A stretch of 64,000 nt of DNA from Pseudoxanthomonas sp. JBR18 (GCF_028198165.1 NZ_CP116339.1:1407001-1471000), one strand, 5' to 3'; counted from the first letter of the stretch, positions 17,862 to 27,128 are shown. Program-made: numbers and translations. Notes: generated from the sequence alone by a model not told the origin.

Positions 17862-18546
17862 CGGCCGGCGCCGTTCCCGCATCGATGCGATAGCCCACCC
17901 GCGGCAGGGTCTGGATCAGCTTGGTGTCGAACGGACCATCCACGCTGCGCCGCAGCTCGTAGATATGCGAGCGCAGCATGTCCCCGTCCGGCGGCTCCTC
18001 GCCCCACAGCGCATATTCCAGGCGCTGCCGGGTCACCGCTGCCGGACTGGCCTGCATCAACACTTCCAGGACCTTGCGGCAGGCCGGATACAGATGCAGC
18101 GCGCGGCCGGCGCGATGGGCTTCCAGGGTGGCCAGATCCAGGGTCAGGTCACCGACCTGCAGGACCCGGCGCCGGTTGCGCCCCTTGGCCCGGGCCAGCA
18201 GCGCCTCCAGGCGCACCTCCAGCTCCTGCATGGCGAACGGCTTGGTCAGGTAGTCATCGGCCCCGGTGCGGAACCCGTCGATCTTGTCGGGCAGCTCGTC
18301 GCGCGCGGTCAGCATGATCACCGGCACGTCACTGGCGTGCTCGGCGCGCAAACGATGCAGCACCTCGCGGCCATCCATGCGCGGCAGCATCCAGTCCAGG
18401 ACCACCGCATCGAAGGTCTGCGTGGTGGCCAGATGCAGGCCGGTCACCCCATCCGGGGCGGCATCCAGGGCATGCCCACGCGGTTCGAAATAGTCGAACA
18501 GGTTGGCGACGAGATTGCGATTGTCTTCGATGACCAGCAGCCGCAT
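17851..18546 (-). CDS. OmpR-family response regulator (ColR/PmrA-like)
   Basis: 231 residues. Seen: receiver MRLLVIEDNRNLVANLFDYF with phospho-acceptor Asp-51 in VVLDWMLPRMDG, conserved Thr and Lys in MLTARDE and YLTKPF, and a C-terminal winged helix (about 128-225; SHIYELRRSVDGPF, RVGYRI). The frame is open to 18663, but MRLLVIEDN is the canonical receiver start. It is first gene of the regulator-kinase operon and divergent from PAP2-eptA with 218 nt between starts, so it probably regulates those genes and itself. Confidence 0.92.
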   Translation of the reverse strand: MRLLVIEDNRNLVANLFDYFEPRGHALDAAPDGVTGLHLATTQTFDAVVLDWMLPRMDGREVLHRLRAEHASDVPVIMLTARDELPDKIDGFRTGADDYLTKPFAMQELEVRLEALLARAKGRNRRRVLQVGDLTLDLATLEAHRAGRALHLYPACRKVLEVLMQASPAAVTRQRLEYALWGEEPPDGDMLRSHIYELRRSVDGPFDTKLIQTLPRVGYRIDAGTAPADGA

Positions 18547-18764
18547 GGCCGCATCCTCCTGCACAGGTGGCGGCGCGGGCAGCCCACGCGAGGCGGATTT
18601 TGCACGCGCGGGCTGTCGGAATCCCGTGGGAACCGGCGCCGGCGCCCATGTTCCCATAGCCACACGTGACTTGATTGGTTAAGCGCGGCCAACGTCGCTC
18701 CGACGGTGCTCCGACAGCGGAATGTCCAGCATGGTGGCGTTTCCGGTGAGCCGTCTGCCTTGCC

Positions 18765-19490
18765 ATGTCCAATACCGTTCTGGTCCGGGCGCGTGCGTCC
18801 AGCGTTCCACGTCTCCATCCCGATCTCCTGCTGTGGGGCCCGCTGTGTGCGGCAGCCGTGGCCATTGCGCTGTTGCAGAGCGCTGGCGGGGATCTGTGGC
18901 TGGCTGATCACCTCTACGCCTGGGAGGGCGGGCGGTGGGCGCTGGAGCACGCCTGGGCGACCGAAACGCTGGTCCACCAGTGGGGCAAGCGGCTGGACGT
19001 GGTGGCCTGGCTGGCGCTGGCGGCGGTCCGGATCTATCTGGTCCGCAAGCCTGCCGCCCGGACCTGGGGCAAACCGCTGAACTACCTGCTGGTCGCCACG
19101 GTAGCCGGGCCCTTGCTGGTGTCCTGGATGAAGGGCTGGACGCTGGTGGACTGCCCCTGGGACCTGGCCCGCTACGGCGGCGCCCACCCCTACATCGAGC
19201 TGTTGCAGGCGCGTCCGGCCGCCTATGGACCCGGCCGTTGCTTCCCGGCCGGCCATGCGAGCGCCGGCTACGGCTGGCTGGCGCTGTTCTTCGGCCTGGG
19301 CGCGGTCCGGCCTCGGCTGGGCTGGTTCGGGCTGGCCATCGGCGCGATGATCGGCCTGGCCTTCGGGATCGGCCAGCAGCTGCGCGGCGCGCATTTCCTC
19401 TCCCATGACATCGCCGCGGCCACCACCTGCTGGTGTATGGCACGGCTCGTGCAGCGCTTCATGCTGCCCTCCTGGAACACGCGTACATGA
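18765..19490 (+). CDS. PAP2-family membrane phosphatase (possible lipid A phosphatase)
   Basis: 241 residues with about six membrane segments. Seen: MKGWTLVDCPWDL, CFPAGHASAGYGWLAL and GAHFLSHDIAAA, corresponding to the three phosphatase motifs; motif 1 has the CPWD variant instead of KxxxxxxRP, and the catalytic histidines are present in PAGHAS and SHD. The gene overlaps the following eptA by 4 nt (ATGA). Context suggests it removes a lipid A phosphate or recycles lipid phosphate beside phosphoethanolamine transfer (inference). Undecaprenyl-diphosphate phosphatase is an alternative. Confidence 0.86.
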   Translation: MSNTVLVRARASSVPRLHPDLLLWGPLCAAAVAIALLQSAGGDLWLADHLYAWEGGRWALEHAWATETLVHQWGKRLDVVAWLALAAVRIYLVRKPAARTWGKPLNYLLVATVAGPLLVSWMKGWTLVDCPWDLARYGGAHPYIELLQARPAAYGPGRCFPAGHASAGYGWLALFFGLGAVRPRLGWFGLAIGAMIGLAFGIGQQLRGAHFLSHDIAAATTCWCMARLVQRFMLPSWNTRT

Positions 19491-21178
19491 GCTCCCGCTC
19501 CACCGCCACCCATCCGCCCGCCGCCGCTGTGAAAGGCACCCGCTTCTGGCAGGACGGTTGGCCCGCGGTGTCCAGCGAGACGCTGGTACTGGTGACCAGC
19601 CTGTACTTCGCGGTGTTCAGCAACGCTCGCTTCTGGTCGGCGGCGATCAGCTCGCTGGATCGGCAGTGGGGGATGGCCCTGGCCCTGTTGGTGCTGCTGG
19701 TCGCCCTGCATGCCCTGCTGCTGGGCCTGGTGGTCAACCGCTGGACGGCCAAGCCGCTGCTGACGGTGGTGCTGCTGGTCACTGCATTTGCCTCGCACTT
19801 CATGGTCAAGTTCGGCCTGTACCTGGATCCGGACATGATCCGCAACGTGCTGGCCACCGACCGGCGCGAGTCTTCCGAACTGATCACCTGGTCGCTGCTG
19901 ATCCCGCTGCTCCTGGGCGGCATCCCGGTGGCGCTGCTGTGGTGGGTGCGCCTGAAGCGGCGCCCGTGGCCGCGCGCGCTCGCAGCGCGCAGTGCGCTGC
20001 TGGCCGGCGCGCTGATCGCCACCGGCGCGGCGGCCATGGCCGGCTATCAGCCGCTGTCGGCGCTGATGCGCAACCAGCACGACCTGCGGTATCTGGCCAC
20101 GCCGGGCAACTGGATCATTTCGTTGATCAATGTCAGCGTGGCCGGCCCGCCGGGGGAGAAGCAGCCCAAGCTGCCCATCGGCACCGACGCGGTCCAGGTG
20201 GCGGCCCGGCCGGCCGGCGCCCGGCCGCGCCTGCTGGTGATCGTGGTGGGCGAAACCGCGCGCGCCAAGAACTGGGGCCTGGACGGCTATGCGCGCGACA
20301 CCACGCCAGCGCTTCGCAAGGCCGACGTGATCAACTTCCCCGATGCCCACTCCTGCGGGACCGCCACCGAAGTCTCGGTGCCGTGCATGTTCTCGCCGTG
20401 GGGCCGCCACGACTATGACGAGAAGCGGATCCGCCAACACCAGTCGCTGCTCAACGTGCTCGACCACGCCGGCATCGGCGTGGTGTGGCGCGACAACCAG
20501 GCCGGCTGCAAGGGCGTGTGCGATGGCCTACCGACCCAGTCGGTGACCAACGCGAAGGATCCGGACCTGTGCAACACCGAGCGCTGCTGGGACGGCATCC
20601 TGCTCAAAGATCTGGACGGCGCGCTCGCCATGGCCAAGGGCAGCAGCGCCGACCGGGTCCTGGTGCTGCACATGCTAGGCAATCACGGCCCCAGCTACTA
20701 CGACCGTTATCCGCCTCAGTTCGCGCGTTTCACCCCGGCCTGCCAAAACGCCGACCTGGGTCGCTGCTCCCAGCAGGACATCGTCAACGCCTACGACAAC
20801 GCGCTGAGCTACACCGACCACGTCCTGGCCAGCCTGATCGACCAGCTCAAGGCCCGCACCGATGTGGACACCGCGCTGGTGTACATGTCCGACCACGGCG
20901 AATCGCTGGGCGAGAAGGGGCTGTTCCTGCACGGCGTGCCCTACGCCATCGCCCCGCAAGAGCAGACCCACATCCCGATGATCATGTGGTTCGGCGAGGG
21001 TTTCGCCCATGACGAGGGACTGGACACGCAGTGCCTGCGCCAGCGCGCGGGCGAGCGGGTCGGCCACGACAACCTGTTTCCCTCGGTGCTGGGCCTGCTG
21101 GACGTGAAGACCTCGCTCTACGATCCATCCCGGGACCTGTTTGCGCCGTGCCGAGGCAAGGTGGTAGCAAGCCGGTAG
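19487..21178 (+). CDS. eptA: Lipid A phosphoethanolamine transferase, EptA/MCR family
   Basis: 563 residues. Seen: five N-terminal membrane helices (to about residue 190) followed by a periplasmic sulfatase-fold domain with VVGETARAKNWGLDGYARDT, the nucleophile motif CGTATEVSVPCMFS (predicted nucleophile Thr-294), LHMLGNHGPSYYDRYP, paired cysteines (CKGVC, CNTERC) and YMSDHGESLGE with metal ligands. It transfers phosphoethanolamine from phosphatidylethanolamine to lipid A, lowering negative charge and polymyxin binding. Start chosen at 19487 (MSSRSTATHPP) because it overlaps the PAP2 stop as ATGA; the frame opens earlier. It is chromosomal with native composition, not an acquired mcr gene. 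Likely controlled by the divergent two-component pair. Confidence 0.93.
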   Translation: MSSRSTATHPPAAAVKGTRFWQDGWPAVSSETLVLVTSLYFAVFSNARFWSAAISSLDRQWGMALALLVLLVALHALLLGLVVNRWTAKPLLTVVLLVTAFASHFMVKFGLYLDPDMIRNVLATDRRESSELITWSLLIPLLLGGIPVALLWWVRLKRRPWPRALAARSALLAGALIATGAAAMAGYQPLSALMRNQHDLRYLATPGNWIISLINVSVAGPPGEKQPKLPIGTDAVQVAARPAGARPRLLVIVVGETARAKNWGLDGYARDTTPALRKADVINFPDAHSCGTATEVSVPCMFSPWGRHDYDEKRIRQHQSLLNVLDHAGIGVVWRDNQAGCKGVCDGLPTQSVTNAKDPDLCNTERCWDGILLKDLDGALAMAKGSSADRVLVLHMLGNHGPSYYDRYPPQFARFTPACQNADLGRCSQQDIVNAYDNALSYTDHVLASLIDQLKARTDVDTALVYMSDHGESLGEKGLFLHGVPYAIAPQEQTHIPMIMWFGEGFAHDEGLDTQCLRQRAGERVGHDNLFPSVLGLLDVKTSLYDPSRDLFAPCRGKVVASR

Positions 21179-21184
21179 CTCAAT

Positions 21185-21258
<74 letters not shown>

Positions 21259-21278
21259 TCGACAGCTTCTGCTTTTGC

Positions 21279-21500
21279 GCTTTGCTTCCCCTGTCTGAGC
21301 CGTAAAGCGGGCCGAGCACCGCAGCGAAGCAGGGCCGAAGAGGCGCCCTTGTCTGAGCGCAGCGAGTTTGGGCGCCGTGCCCTGCTTTGCGAGGAGCGCA
21401 GGGCACCGATGCGCAGCATCGGCGCGCGTCCGGCGAGTCGCGGTTTTGGTGACTTTTGCCGCGACAAAAGTCACTCGCGCCTGCAGGGCGCGAAAGCCTT
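21279..21500 (+). repeat. Left arm of a ~220-bp inverted repeat
   Basis: Begins GCTTTGCTTCCCCTGTCTGA and ends CAGGGCGCGAAAGCCTT. Its reverse complement is recognisable at 21598-21816, including CCTGTCTGAGCCGTAAAGCG, GGCCGAAGAGGCGCCC, GAGCGCAGCGAGTTTGGGCG and an internal stem of the form CTTTTGCC...AAAAG. By eye the arms are about three-quarters identical. ORFs across it in several frames, rich in Arg/Ser/Ala, are artefacts of the repeat. Confidence 0.75.
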
Positions 21501-21597
21501 GCACTTGTCGCGCCGCAGGTGCGATGCCTTTTTCTCCACTCATCAAGCGCACCCGAGCAATGGGTTTGCTCAAAAGTGAAAAGCTTTAAGCAGGATC

Positions 21598-21816
21598 AAG
21601 AGCTTTCACGCCCTTCAGGCGCGACTTCCTTTTGTCTTGGCAAAAGGAAGCAAAACCGTTACTCGCCGGACACTCGCCGCCGCTACGCGGCGGTCCCCTT
21701 TGCTTCTCGGAAGCCAGGGCACGTCGCCCAAACTCGCTGCGCTCAAACAGGGCGCCTCTTCGGCCCCGTCTTCCTGCGATGCTCGGCTCGCTTTACGGCT
21801 CAGACAGGGAAAGCGA
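21598..21816 (-). repeat. Right arm of the ~220-bp inverted repeat
   Basis: The opposite-orientation copy of 21279-21500, reading on the minus strand from GCTTTCCCTGTCTGAGCCGT to GGGCGTGAAAGCTC. About 97 nt of unrelated sequence separates the arms. The stem-like TTTTGTC...GGCAAAAGG segment at 21630-21647 corresponds to the internal stem of the left arm. Confidence 0.75.
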
Positions 21817-21855
21817 AGAGCACATGCAACAACCAAAGCGACAACAACGGCTCAG

Positions 21856-21885
21856 AGGCACAGGCACAGGCACAGGCACAGGCAA
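21856..21885. repeat. Hexanucleotide array AGGCAC, about 5 units
   Basis: Four perfect AGGCAC units and a fifth ending in A, 12 nt from the zapE stop. It flanks the right arm of the inverted repeat as the CTGTTG array flanks the left arm. Confidence 0.85.
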
Positions 21886-21897
21886 GCCTGCGCCGTA

Positions 21898-23001
21898 TCA
21901 GCTCCGATGCGGCGTCCCCAAATACTCGGCGCTCTGCATCTCGATCAGGCGCGAAGCCGTGCGCTCGAACGCCCCGGCCAGACGCGTGCCCGAATACAGC
22001 GCCACGGGCGAGGCGTTCGCGCTGCAGACCAGCTTGACGTGGCGGTCGTAGACCTCGTCGATCAGGTTGACGAAGCGGCGCGCGGCGTCTTCGTTGAGCC
22101 GGTCGAAGGTCGGGATGCCGCCGATCACCAGGGTCTGGAACTCCCGCGCCAGCTCGATGTAGTCGGTGGTCGAACGCGGGCCTTCGCACAGCTCGGCGAA
22201 GTCGAACCACGCCAGGTCCTGGGTCCGCCCGCGCAGGGCGATCGCGCGCCCGTCGACCTGGATCTCCCCGCCTTGCGCCGGCGCGCCGGCCAGCTCCTCC
22301 CAGCGCTGGGCCAGCCACGCCTCGGCCCCGGCATCCAGCGGCGCGCGGTATACCGGCGAGCGGGTCAGGGCACGCAGGCGATAGTCCTGCTCGCCTTCGG
22401 CGTAGAGCACCTTGCAGTGCTTGACCAGGGTGTCGATGGCCGGCAGGAAACGCTCGCGCTGCAGGCCGTCCTTGTAGAGATTCTCCGGTGCGGTATTGGA
22501 GGTGGTCACCAGGGTCACGCCCTGGGCGAACAGGCGCTCCAGCAGGCGCCCGAGCAGCATCGCATCGCCGATGTCGGTGACGAAGAACTCGTCCAGCACC
22601 AGCACCCGCAGCGAGTCCTTCCACTCCTGGGCGATGCGCGCCAGCGGATCGCTCTGCCCAGCGTGCTCACGCAGGCGCTCGTGGATGTCGCGCATGAAGC
22701 GGTGGAAGTGGGTGCGATGCTTCTGGCGCACCGGCAGGCCGTCGTAGAACAGGTCGACCAGGAAGGTCTTGCCGCGGCCCACGCCACCCCAGAAGTACAA
22801 GCCCTTGACCGGGGCGGGCTTCTTCCAGAGCGCCGACAGGCGGTCCAGAAAGCCGTCCTGCTCCTCCTCGCACAGGGCCGCGTGGATGCGGTCCAGCTCG
22901 GCCAGCGCCGCATGCTGGGCACGGTCATCGCTCCATTGGCCGGCCTTGGCGCCCTGCGCATACCGTTGCGAGGGCAGCAGGTCCACCTGCGGCGCGCTCA
23001 C
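21898..23001 (-). CDS. zapE: Cell division protein ZapE (AFG1-like ATPase)
   Basis: 367 residues. Seen: AFG1-family N-terminus with LYFWGGVGRGKTFLVDLFYD (Walker A GGVGRGKT), FHRFMRDIH, Walker B LVLDEFFVTDIGDA, the sensor-like TTSNTAPENLYKDGLQR and the C-terminal FDRLNEDAARRFVNLIDE. Known: ZapE is a Z-ring-associated ATPase needed under stress or low oxygen in E. coli. Its ATG overlaps the upstream hydrolase stop by 4 nt, so the two are an operon. Length is normal. Confidence 0.93.
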   Translation of the reverse strand: MSAPQVDLLPSQRYAQGAKAGQWSDDRAQHAALAELDRIHAALCEEEQDGFLDRLSALWKKPAPVKGLYFWGGVGRGKTFLVDLFYDGLPVRQKHRTHFHRFMRDIHERLREHAGQSDPLARIAQEWKDSLRVLVLDEFFVTDIGDAMLLGRLLERLFAQGVTLVTTSNTAPENLYKDGLQRERFLPAIDTLVKHCKVLYAEGEQDYRLRALTRSPVYRAPLDAGAEAWLAQRWEELAGAPAQGGEIQVDGRAIALRGRTQDLAWFDFAELCEGPRSTTDYIELAREFQTLVIGGIPTFDRLNEDAARRFVNLIDEVYDRHVKLVCSANASPVALYSGTRLAGAFERTASRLIEMQSAEYLGTPHRS

Positions 23002-23669
23002 GCGCCCGCCGCCGGCAGCCAGCCCTTGACCGCGTGCTCAATGGCGCCGCGCAGGTCGATCAGCTTGCGATGGAAGAAGTGACTGGTGTCGGGCATGCGC
23101 ACCAGCGTATGCGGGGCCTGGTCGCCGATCTCCTCCAGCCAGTCGTAGACGGCCTGCGGATCGACTACCTCGTCGGCGTCGCCCTGCACCACCAGCCAGC
23201 GCGACGGCGGCTGGATCCCGGAAAAATCCCAGCGTCCCGCCGGCGGCGCGATGGAGACCAGCACCTGCGGCTGCAGTGCGGCGCTGGCCTTGAGCGAAAC
23301 GTACGCGCCAAAACTGAATCCGGCCAGCCACAGCACCTTGTCCGGCTGCTGATCGCGGACCCAGGCGACCACCGCGGCCAGGTCCTCCTGTTCGCCGACA
23401 CCGTCGTCGAACTGGCCCTGGGACTGGCCGACGCTGCGGAAATTGAAGCGCACGGTCGTGATGCCCAGCTCGCGCAGCGCGCGCGCGGCCATCGTCACGA
23501 CCTTGTTGTGCAGGGTGCCGCCGTCGGTGGACAGGGGGTGGCAGACCACGGCAATGGCGCGGACGGCCGGGACGTCGGCCTCGGGTAGGTCCACGGCCAC
23601 CTCCAGGGCGCCGGCGGGCCCGTCCAGCAGCAAGGTGCCGGACGCGTTGGGGAATGCGGGGGTTGCCAT
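22998..23669 (-). CDS. Alpha/beta hydrolase, small KANL3/Tex30-like serine hydrolase
   Basis: 223 residues from MATPAFPNASG. Seen: AVVCHPLSTDGGTLHNKVV, TVRFNFRSVGQSQGQFDDG, the nucleophile elbow AGFSFGAYVSL (Ser in GFSFG), the acid in VVQGDADEVVDP, and His in PDTSHFFHRKL. This is the common bacterial family annotated as alpha/beta hydrolase; the physiological substrate is unknown. Starts at 23669 or 23678 are both possible, without a clear Shine-Dalgarno match. It lies upstream of zapE with a 4-nt overlap. Confidence 0.87.
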   Translation of the reverse strand: MATPAFPNASGTLLLDGPAGALEVAVDLPEADVPAVRAIAVVCHPLSTDGGTLHNKVVTMAARALRELGITTVRFNFRSVGQSQGQFDDGVGEQEDLAAVVAWVRDQQPDKVLWLAGFSFGAYVSLKASAALQPQVLVSIAPPAGRWDFSGIQPPSRWLVVQGDADEVVDPQAVYDWLEEIGDQAPHTLVRMPDTSHFFHRKLIDLRGAIEHAVKGWLPAAGA

Positions 23670-23849
23670 GGGCGCCATGATAACGCCGACGCCTGCGCAG
23701 GCCCGATCAAGCGCTCCGCGGCGACGGGCCAACTGCGGCGCGCTGCGTGGTCCAGGCACGCAGCGCCCGGTGCATCAGGGCAGTCCCGCAACCGAGACGC
23801 ACCTGGGTGCCCGGCAGCCCATAGCACGCGTGTGGGCCCGGACACAGCG

Positions 23850-23889
23850 ACGCCGGCCCTCGCGGACCGGCATCGGTGTGGGCCGGCGT
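23850..23889. terminator. GC-rich inverted repeat downstream of the MHS transporter
   Basis: Perfect 10-bp arms ACGCCGGCCC (23850-23859) and GGGCCGGCGT (23880-23889) with a 20-nt loop, 40 nt beyond the transporter stop. There is no T-run, so it may slow or protect the 3' end rather than act as an intrinsic terminator. Confidence 0.35.
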
Positions 23890-23928
23890 GCTCCGCCCCG
23901 GCCCGTGGCGCCCCTCCCAGGGAGTTGT

Positions 23929-25590
23929 CTACTTGGTGATATCCACGTGTTTGGTTTCACGCAGGAAGATCATGCCCAGCACCAGGGTCATGACCGAGAT
24001 GCCGATCGGATACCACAGGCCGTAGTACATGTTGCCGGTGGCGGCCACCAAACCGAAGGAGATCGTCGGCAGGAACCCACCGAACCAGCCGTTGCCGATG
24101 TGGTACGGCAGCGACATGGAGGTGTAGCGGATGCGGGTGGGGAACAGCTCCACCAGCCATGCGGCGATGGGGCCATAGACCATGGTCACCAGCAGAGCCA
24201 GGACGAACAGCACCGCCACCAGCATCGGCTTGTTCATCCGCGCCGGATCGGCTTTCTCCGGATAGCCCGCCGAGGTCAGGGCGCCTTTGAGCTGGCTGAC
24301 GAACGCATCGGATCTGGCCTTGCTTTCTTCCTTGGACAGCCCACCGCCTTCGTAGGCGTTGATCTGGTTGCTGCCCACGTTGACGGCGGCCACCGTGCCC
24401 GGCGGCGCGGCCTTGACCGAGTACGGCACGCCGGCCTTGGTCAGGGCGGTGGCGACGATGTCGCAGGAGCTGGTGAAGGACTTCTTGCCCACCGGATCGA
24501 ACTGGAAGCTGCAGGTCTCCGGATCGGCCTGGATGACCACCGGGGCGCTGGTCCGGGCTTCCTCGATGGCGGGGTTGGCGTAATGGGTCAAGGCCTTGAA
24601 CAGCGGCATGTACAGCACCGCGGCTAGCAGGCAGCCACCCAGCACGATGACCTTGCGGCCGATGCGGTCGGACAGCCAGCCGAAGAACAGGAAGAACGGC
24701 GTGGCGATCAGCAGCGCGCCGGCCAGCAGCAGCGCACCGGTGGTGGCATCCACCTTCAGCGCCTGGGTCAGGAAGAACAGCGCATAGAACTGCCCGCCAT
24801 ACCAGATCACCGCCTGGCCGGCGGTGGCGCCCAGCAGCACCACCAGCATCAGCTTGAGGTTGCCGCCCTTGAGGCTGTCGCGGAACGGCATCTTGGAGCC
24901 CTTGCCTTCGGACTTCATCTGCTGAAACAGCGGCGACTCGCTGAGCTGCATGCGGATCCAGACCGACACCCCGAGCAGGATGATCGACACCAGGAACGGG
25001 ATGCGCCAGCCCCAGGCCTCGAAGGTTTCGTTGCCCAGCAGGGTCCGGCAGGCCAGGATGATGGTCAGCGACAGGAACAGACCGACCGTGGCGGTGCACT
25101 GGATGAAGCTGGTGTAGAACCCGCGCTTGTTGGCGGGCGCATGCTCGGCCACATAGGTGGCCGCGCCGCCGTACTCGCCGCCCATGGCCAGACCCTGGGC
25201 CAGGCGCAAGATAATCAGGATCACCGGCGCGGCAAAGCCGATGCTGGCGTAGGACGGCAACACGCCCACCAGGAAGGTGGACAGGCCCATGATCAGGATC
25301 GTCACCAGGAAGGTGTACTTGCGGCCGATACGGTCGCCCAGGCTGCCGAAGAAGGCCGCGCCGAACGGCCGCACGAAGAAACCCGCGGCGAAGGCCAGCA
25401 ACGCGAAGATGAAGGACGTGGTCTCGTTGACGCCGCTAAAGAATTGCTTGGCGATGATCGCCGCCAGCGAGCCATAGAGGAAGAAGTCGTACCACTCGAA
25501 CACGGTACCCAGGCTGGACGCCAGGATCACGCGCTTGTGGCCGGAGGTCAGCGTGCCCCCTGAGGAATGCGAAGAAGCAGTGGTGGCCAT
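23929..25590 (-). CDS. MFS transporter of the metabolite:H+ symporter (MHS) family
   Basis: 553 residues. Seen: MHS-type motifs SSLGTVFEWYDFFLYGS, RPFGAAFFGSLGDRIGRKYTF, QGLAMGGEYGGAATYVAEHAP and WLSDRIGRKVIVLGG, and 12 predicted membrane helices. Between helices in the second half is an extra hydrophilic segment of about 110 residues (about 335-445) with two cysteines, probably periplasmic. It is encoded 15 nt downstream of the DcaP-like porin and divergent from acs. Context suggests uptake of acetate or another short carboxylate, but MHS substrates (proline, citrate, shikimate, ketoglutarate) cannot be told apart by sequence. Confidence 0.87.
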   Translation of the reverse strand: MATTASSHSSGGTLTSGHKRVILASSLGTVFEWYDFFLYGSLAAIIAKQFFSGVNETTSFIFALLAFAAGFFVRPFGAAFFGSLGDRIGRKYTFLVTILIMGLSTFLVGVLPSYASIGFAAPVILIILRLAQGLAMGGEYGGAATYVAEHAPANKRGFYTSFIQCTATVGLFLSLTIILACRTLLGNETFEAWGWRIPFLVSIILLGVSVWIRMQLSESPLFQQMKSEGKGSKMPFRDSLKGGNLKLMLVVLLGATAGQAVIWYGGQFYALFFLTQALKVDATTGALLLAGALLIATPFFLFFGWLSDRIGRKVIVLGGCLLAAVLYMPLFKALTHYANPAIEEARTSAPVVIQADPETCSFQFDPVGKKSFTSSCDIVATALTKAGVPYSVKAAPPGTVAAVNVGSNQINAYEGGGLSKEESKARSDAFVSQLKGALTSAGYPEKADPARMNKPMLVAVLFVLALLVTMVYGPIAAWLVELFPTRIRYTSMSLPYHIGNGWFGGFLPTISFGLVAATGNMYYGLWYPIGISVMTLVLGMIFLRETKHVDITK

Positions 25591-25605
25591 GGAGGTCTCC
25601 GGGTT

Positions 25606-27000
25606 TTAGAAGCTGTACTTCACGGATGTCTGGATGCGCTTGAGGTCGCCGGACCGGTCGTCTTCGAGATCGCGGCGGCCCCAGGTAAGTTCTGCACCCA
25701 GGTCGAGCTTGGGGAACGGGGAATAGATCAGGTTGGCGTGCCAGGACTGCGACCGCTCGGTCACGCCGTAGCCGGTGTACTGCGGGTCGTTGTCCAGCAG
25801 CGCGGCCGAATACATCAGATTGCCGCGCAGCTGCGGCGAGAACAGGTGGCGCCAGGCGACGTAGCCGCCATAGGCGTTTTCGACATGCAGATCGGCGTCT
25901 GCATCGAGCACGGTGTCCGGCGCCAGGCCCAGGGCCATGTAACGGCCGACGCCCTTGCCGCCATTGACCTGGAAGCGCAGGTCGTCGCTCTTGCCCATGT
26001 TGAGCTTGCCCGACACGCTCAGCGCGCCGCCGCTCTTGTCCTGGTCCAGGTACTTGAACTGCCGCAACAGGCCCGCCACGCTGAAACTGCCCCAGTCGCC
26101 CTTGGTCGCCCACTTGGCAGTCAGGTCCGGCAGCGCGTTGTCGCCGGAGTTGGAGCGCGCACCGGTCAAATAGGCGCTCATGGTGGTCTGCGGATTCTCC
26201 AGGGACATGGAGAAGCCCCCGTTGGTATAGCGCAGCTGTGCCTGGCGCACGAAGATCACGCCATCGGTGGGCCCAAGGAAGTCCACCGCGTCCGGCAGCG
26301 CCTCGGGGGCCATGAAGTTGGTCCAGGTCTGGCCGGCCAGCCAGTGGTTCCAGCTGACGTAGGCATGACGCAGGGTCAGCGCATAGGTGTTGGTCGAGGT
26401 CTCGTTGCCGGCCAGCGTGTTGCTGCCGCCACCGAACATGTCCGCCTCGATGTACGCCTTGAGCTTGTCGCCGTTCTCGGTGACGGTATCCATCGAGACG
26501 TTGAAGCGCGAGAACTGCGCGTGGAAGTCGGTGTAGCCATCGCCGCCGTCGGCGCCGGCACCGCCCACCGGAATGGAGGCCGGGACGTAGAACAGGCGGC
26601 CGGCCGAGCCGTCGGTGATGCGGCCATCGGAGGTGTCGGTGTACATGCCATCGAACTTGATGAAGCCACCGAAGGTGAAGGTGGTGTTCGGCATCGCGCC
26701 GGAGACGATGGACTGGGACTGAATCGGCGCCTTGCCGGCTGGGGCCGTGGCCACCGAGGTGCGTACCTGGTCGATCTGGGTCTGGGCCTGGGTGACCTGG
26801 CCCTGGGTCTGGGTCAACTGCGACTGCTGCTGTTGCTGCGCATTGAGCAGCGCCTGGACCTGTGCCTCGAGCTGGGCCACACGGGCCTCCAGTTCCTTTT
26901 CTTTCTTGGTGTCAGCCAATGCAACGCCAGGCAGCAGCAAGGCGATCGTCAACGCAGCCGTCAGCGGCCGGCGCGACATCGAAGCGATGCGTGTGGTCAT
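25606..27000 (-). CDS. DcaP-like outer-membrane porin
   Basis: 464 residues. Seen: signal peptide ending near GVALADT, an N-terminal coiled coil (about 32-80; KEKELEARVAQLEAQVQAL followed by a Gln-rich run), then TTFTFGGFIKFDGMYTDTSD, EADMFGG and a barrel ending IQTSVKYSF with terminal Phe. The coiled coil followed by FGGYIK-type entry strand is characteristic of DcaP porins, which take up dicarboxylates in Acinetobacter. First gene of the porin-MHS operon and divergent from acs (257 nt between starts). An outer-membrane entry route for an organic acid is the natural inference. Confidence 0.87.
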   Translation of the reverse strand: MTTRIASMSRRPLTAALTIALLLPGVALADTKKEKELEARVAQLEAQVQALLNAQQQQQSQLTQTQGQVTQAQTQIDQVRTSVATAPAGKAPIQSQSIVSGAMPNTTFTFGGFIKFDGMYTDTSDGRITDGSAGRLFYVPASIPVGGAGADGGDGYTDFHAQFSRFNVSMDTVTENGDKLKAYIEADMFGGGSNTLAGNETSTNTYALTLRHAYVSWNHWLAGQTWTNFMAPEALPDAVDFLGPTDGVIFVRQAQLRYTNGGFSMSLENPQTTMSAYLTGARSNSGDNALPDLTAKWATKGDWGSFSVAGLLRQFKYLDQDKSGGALSVSGKLNMGKSDDLRFQVNGGKGVGRYMALGLAPDTVLDADADLHVENAYGGYVAWRHLFSPQLRGNLMYSAALLDNDPQYTGYGVTERSQSWHANLIYSPFPKLDLGAELTWGRRDLEDDRSGDLKRIQTSVKYSF

Positions 27001-27128
27001 GTCCCTTCTCTCCCAGGAAGTCCGCGTCGTACACGGTTGGAACGTCCTTTCCCCGAGGACGTGGGCGCAGACTGCGCGTGCCCCATGACCGCAACCATTC
27101 GTCTTTGGTCGAAACGCGTCTCACTTTA

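Noticed and set aside
19487..21178. Mobile mcr-type colistin resistance gene
   Set aside because: It is in an operon with PAP2 beside its likely regulator, with native base composition and no mobile element, so it is a chromosomal eptA.
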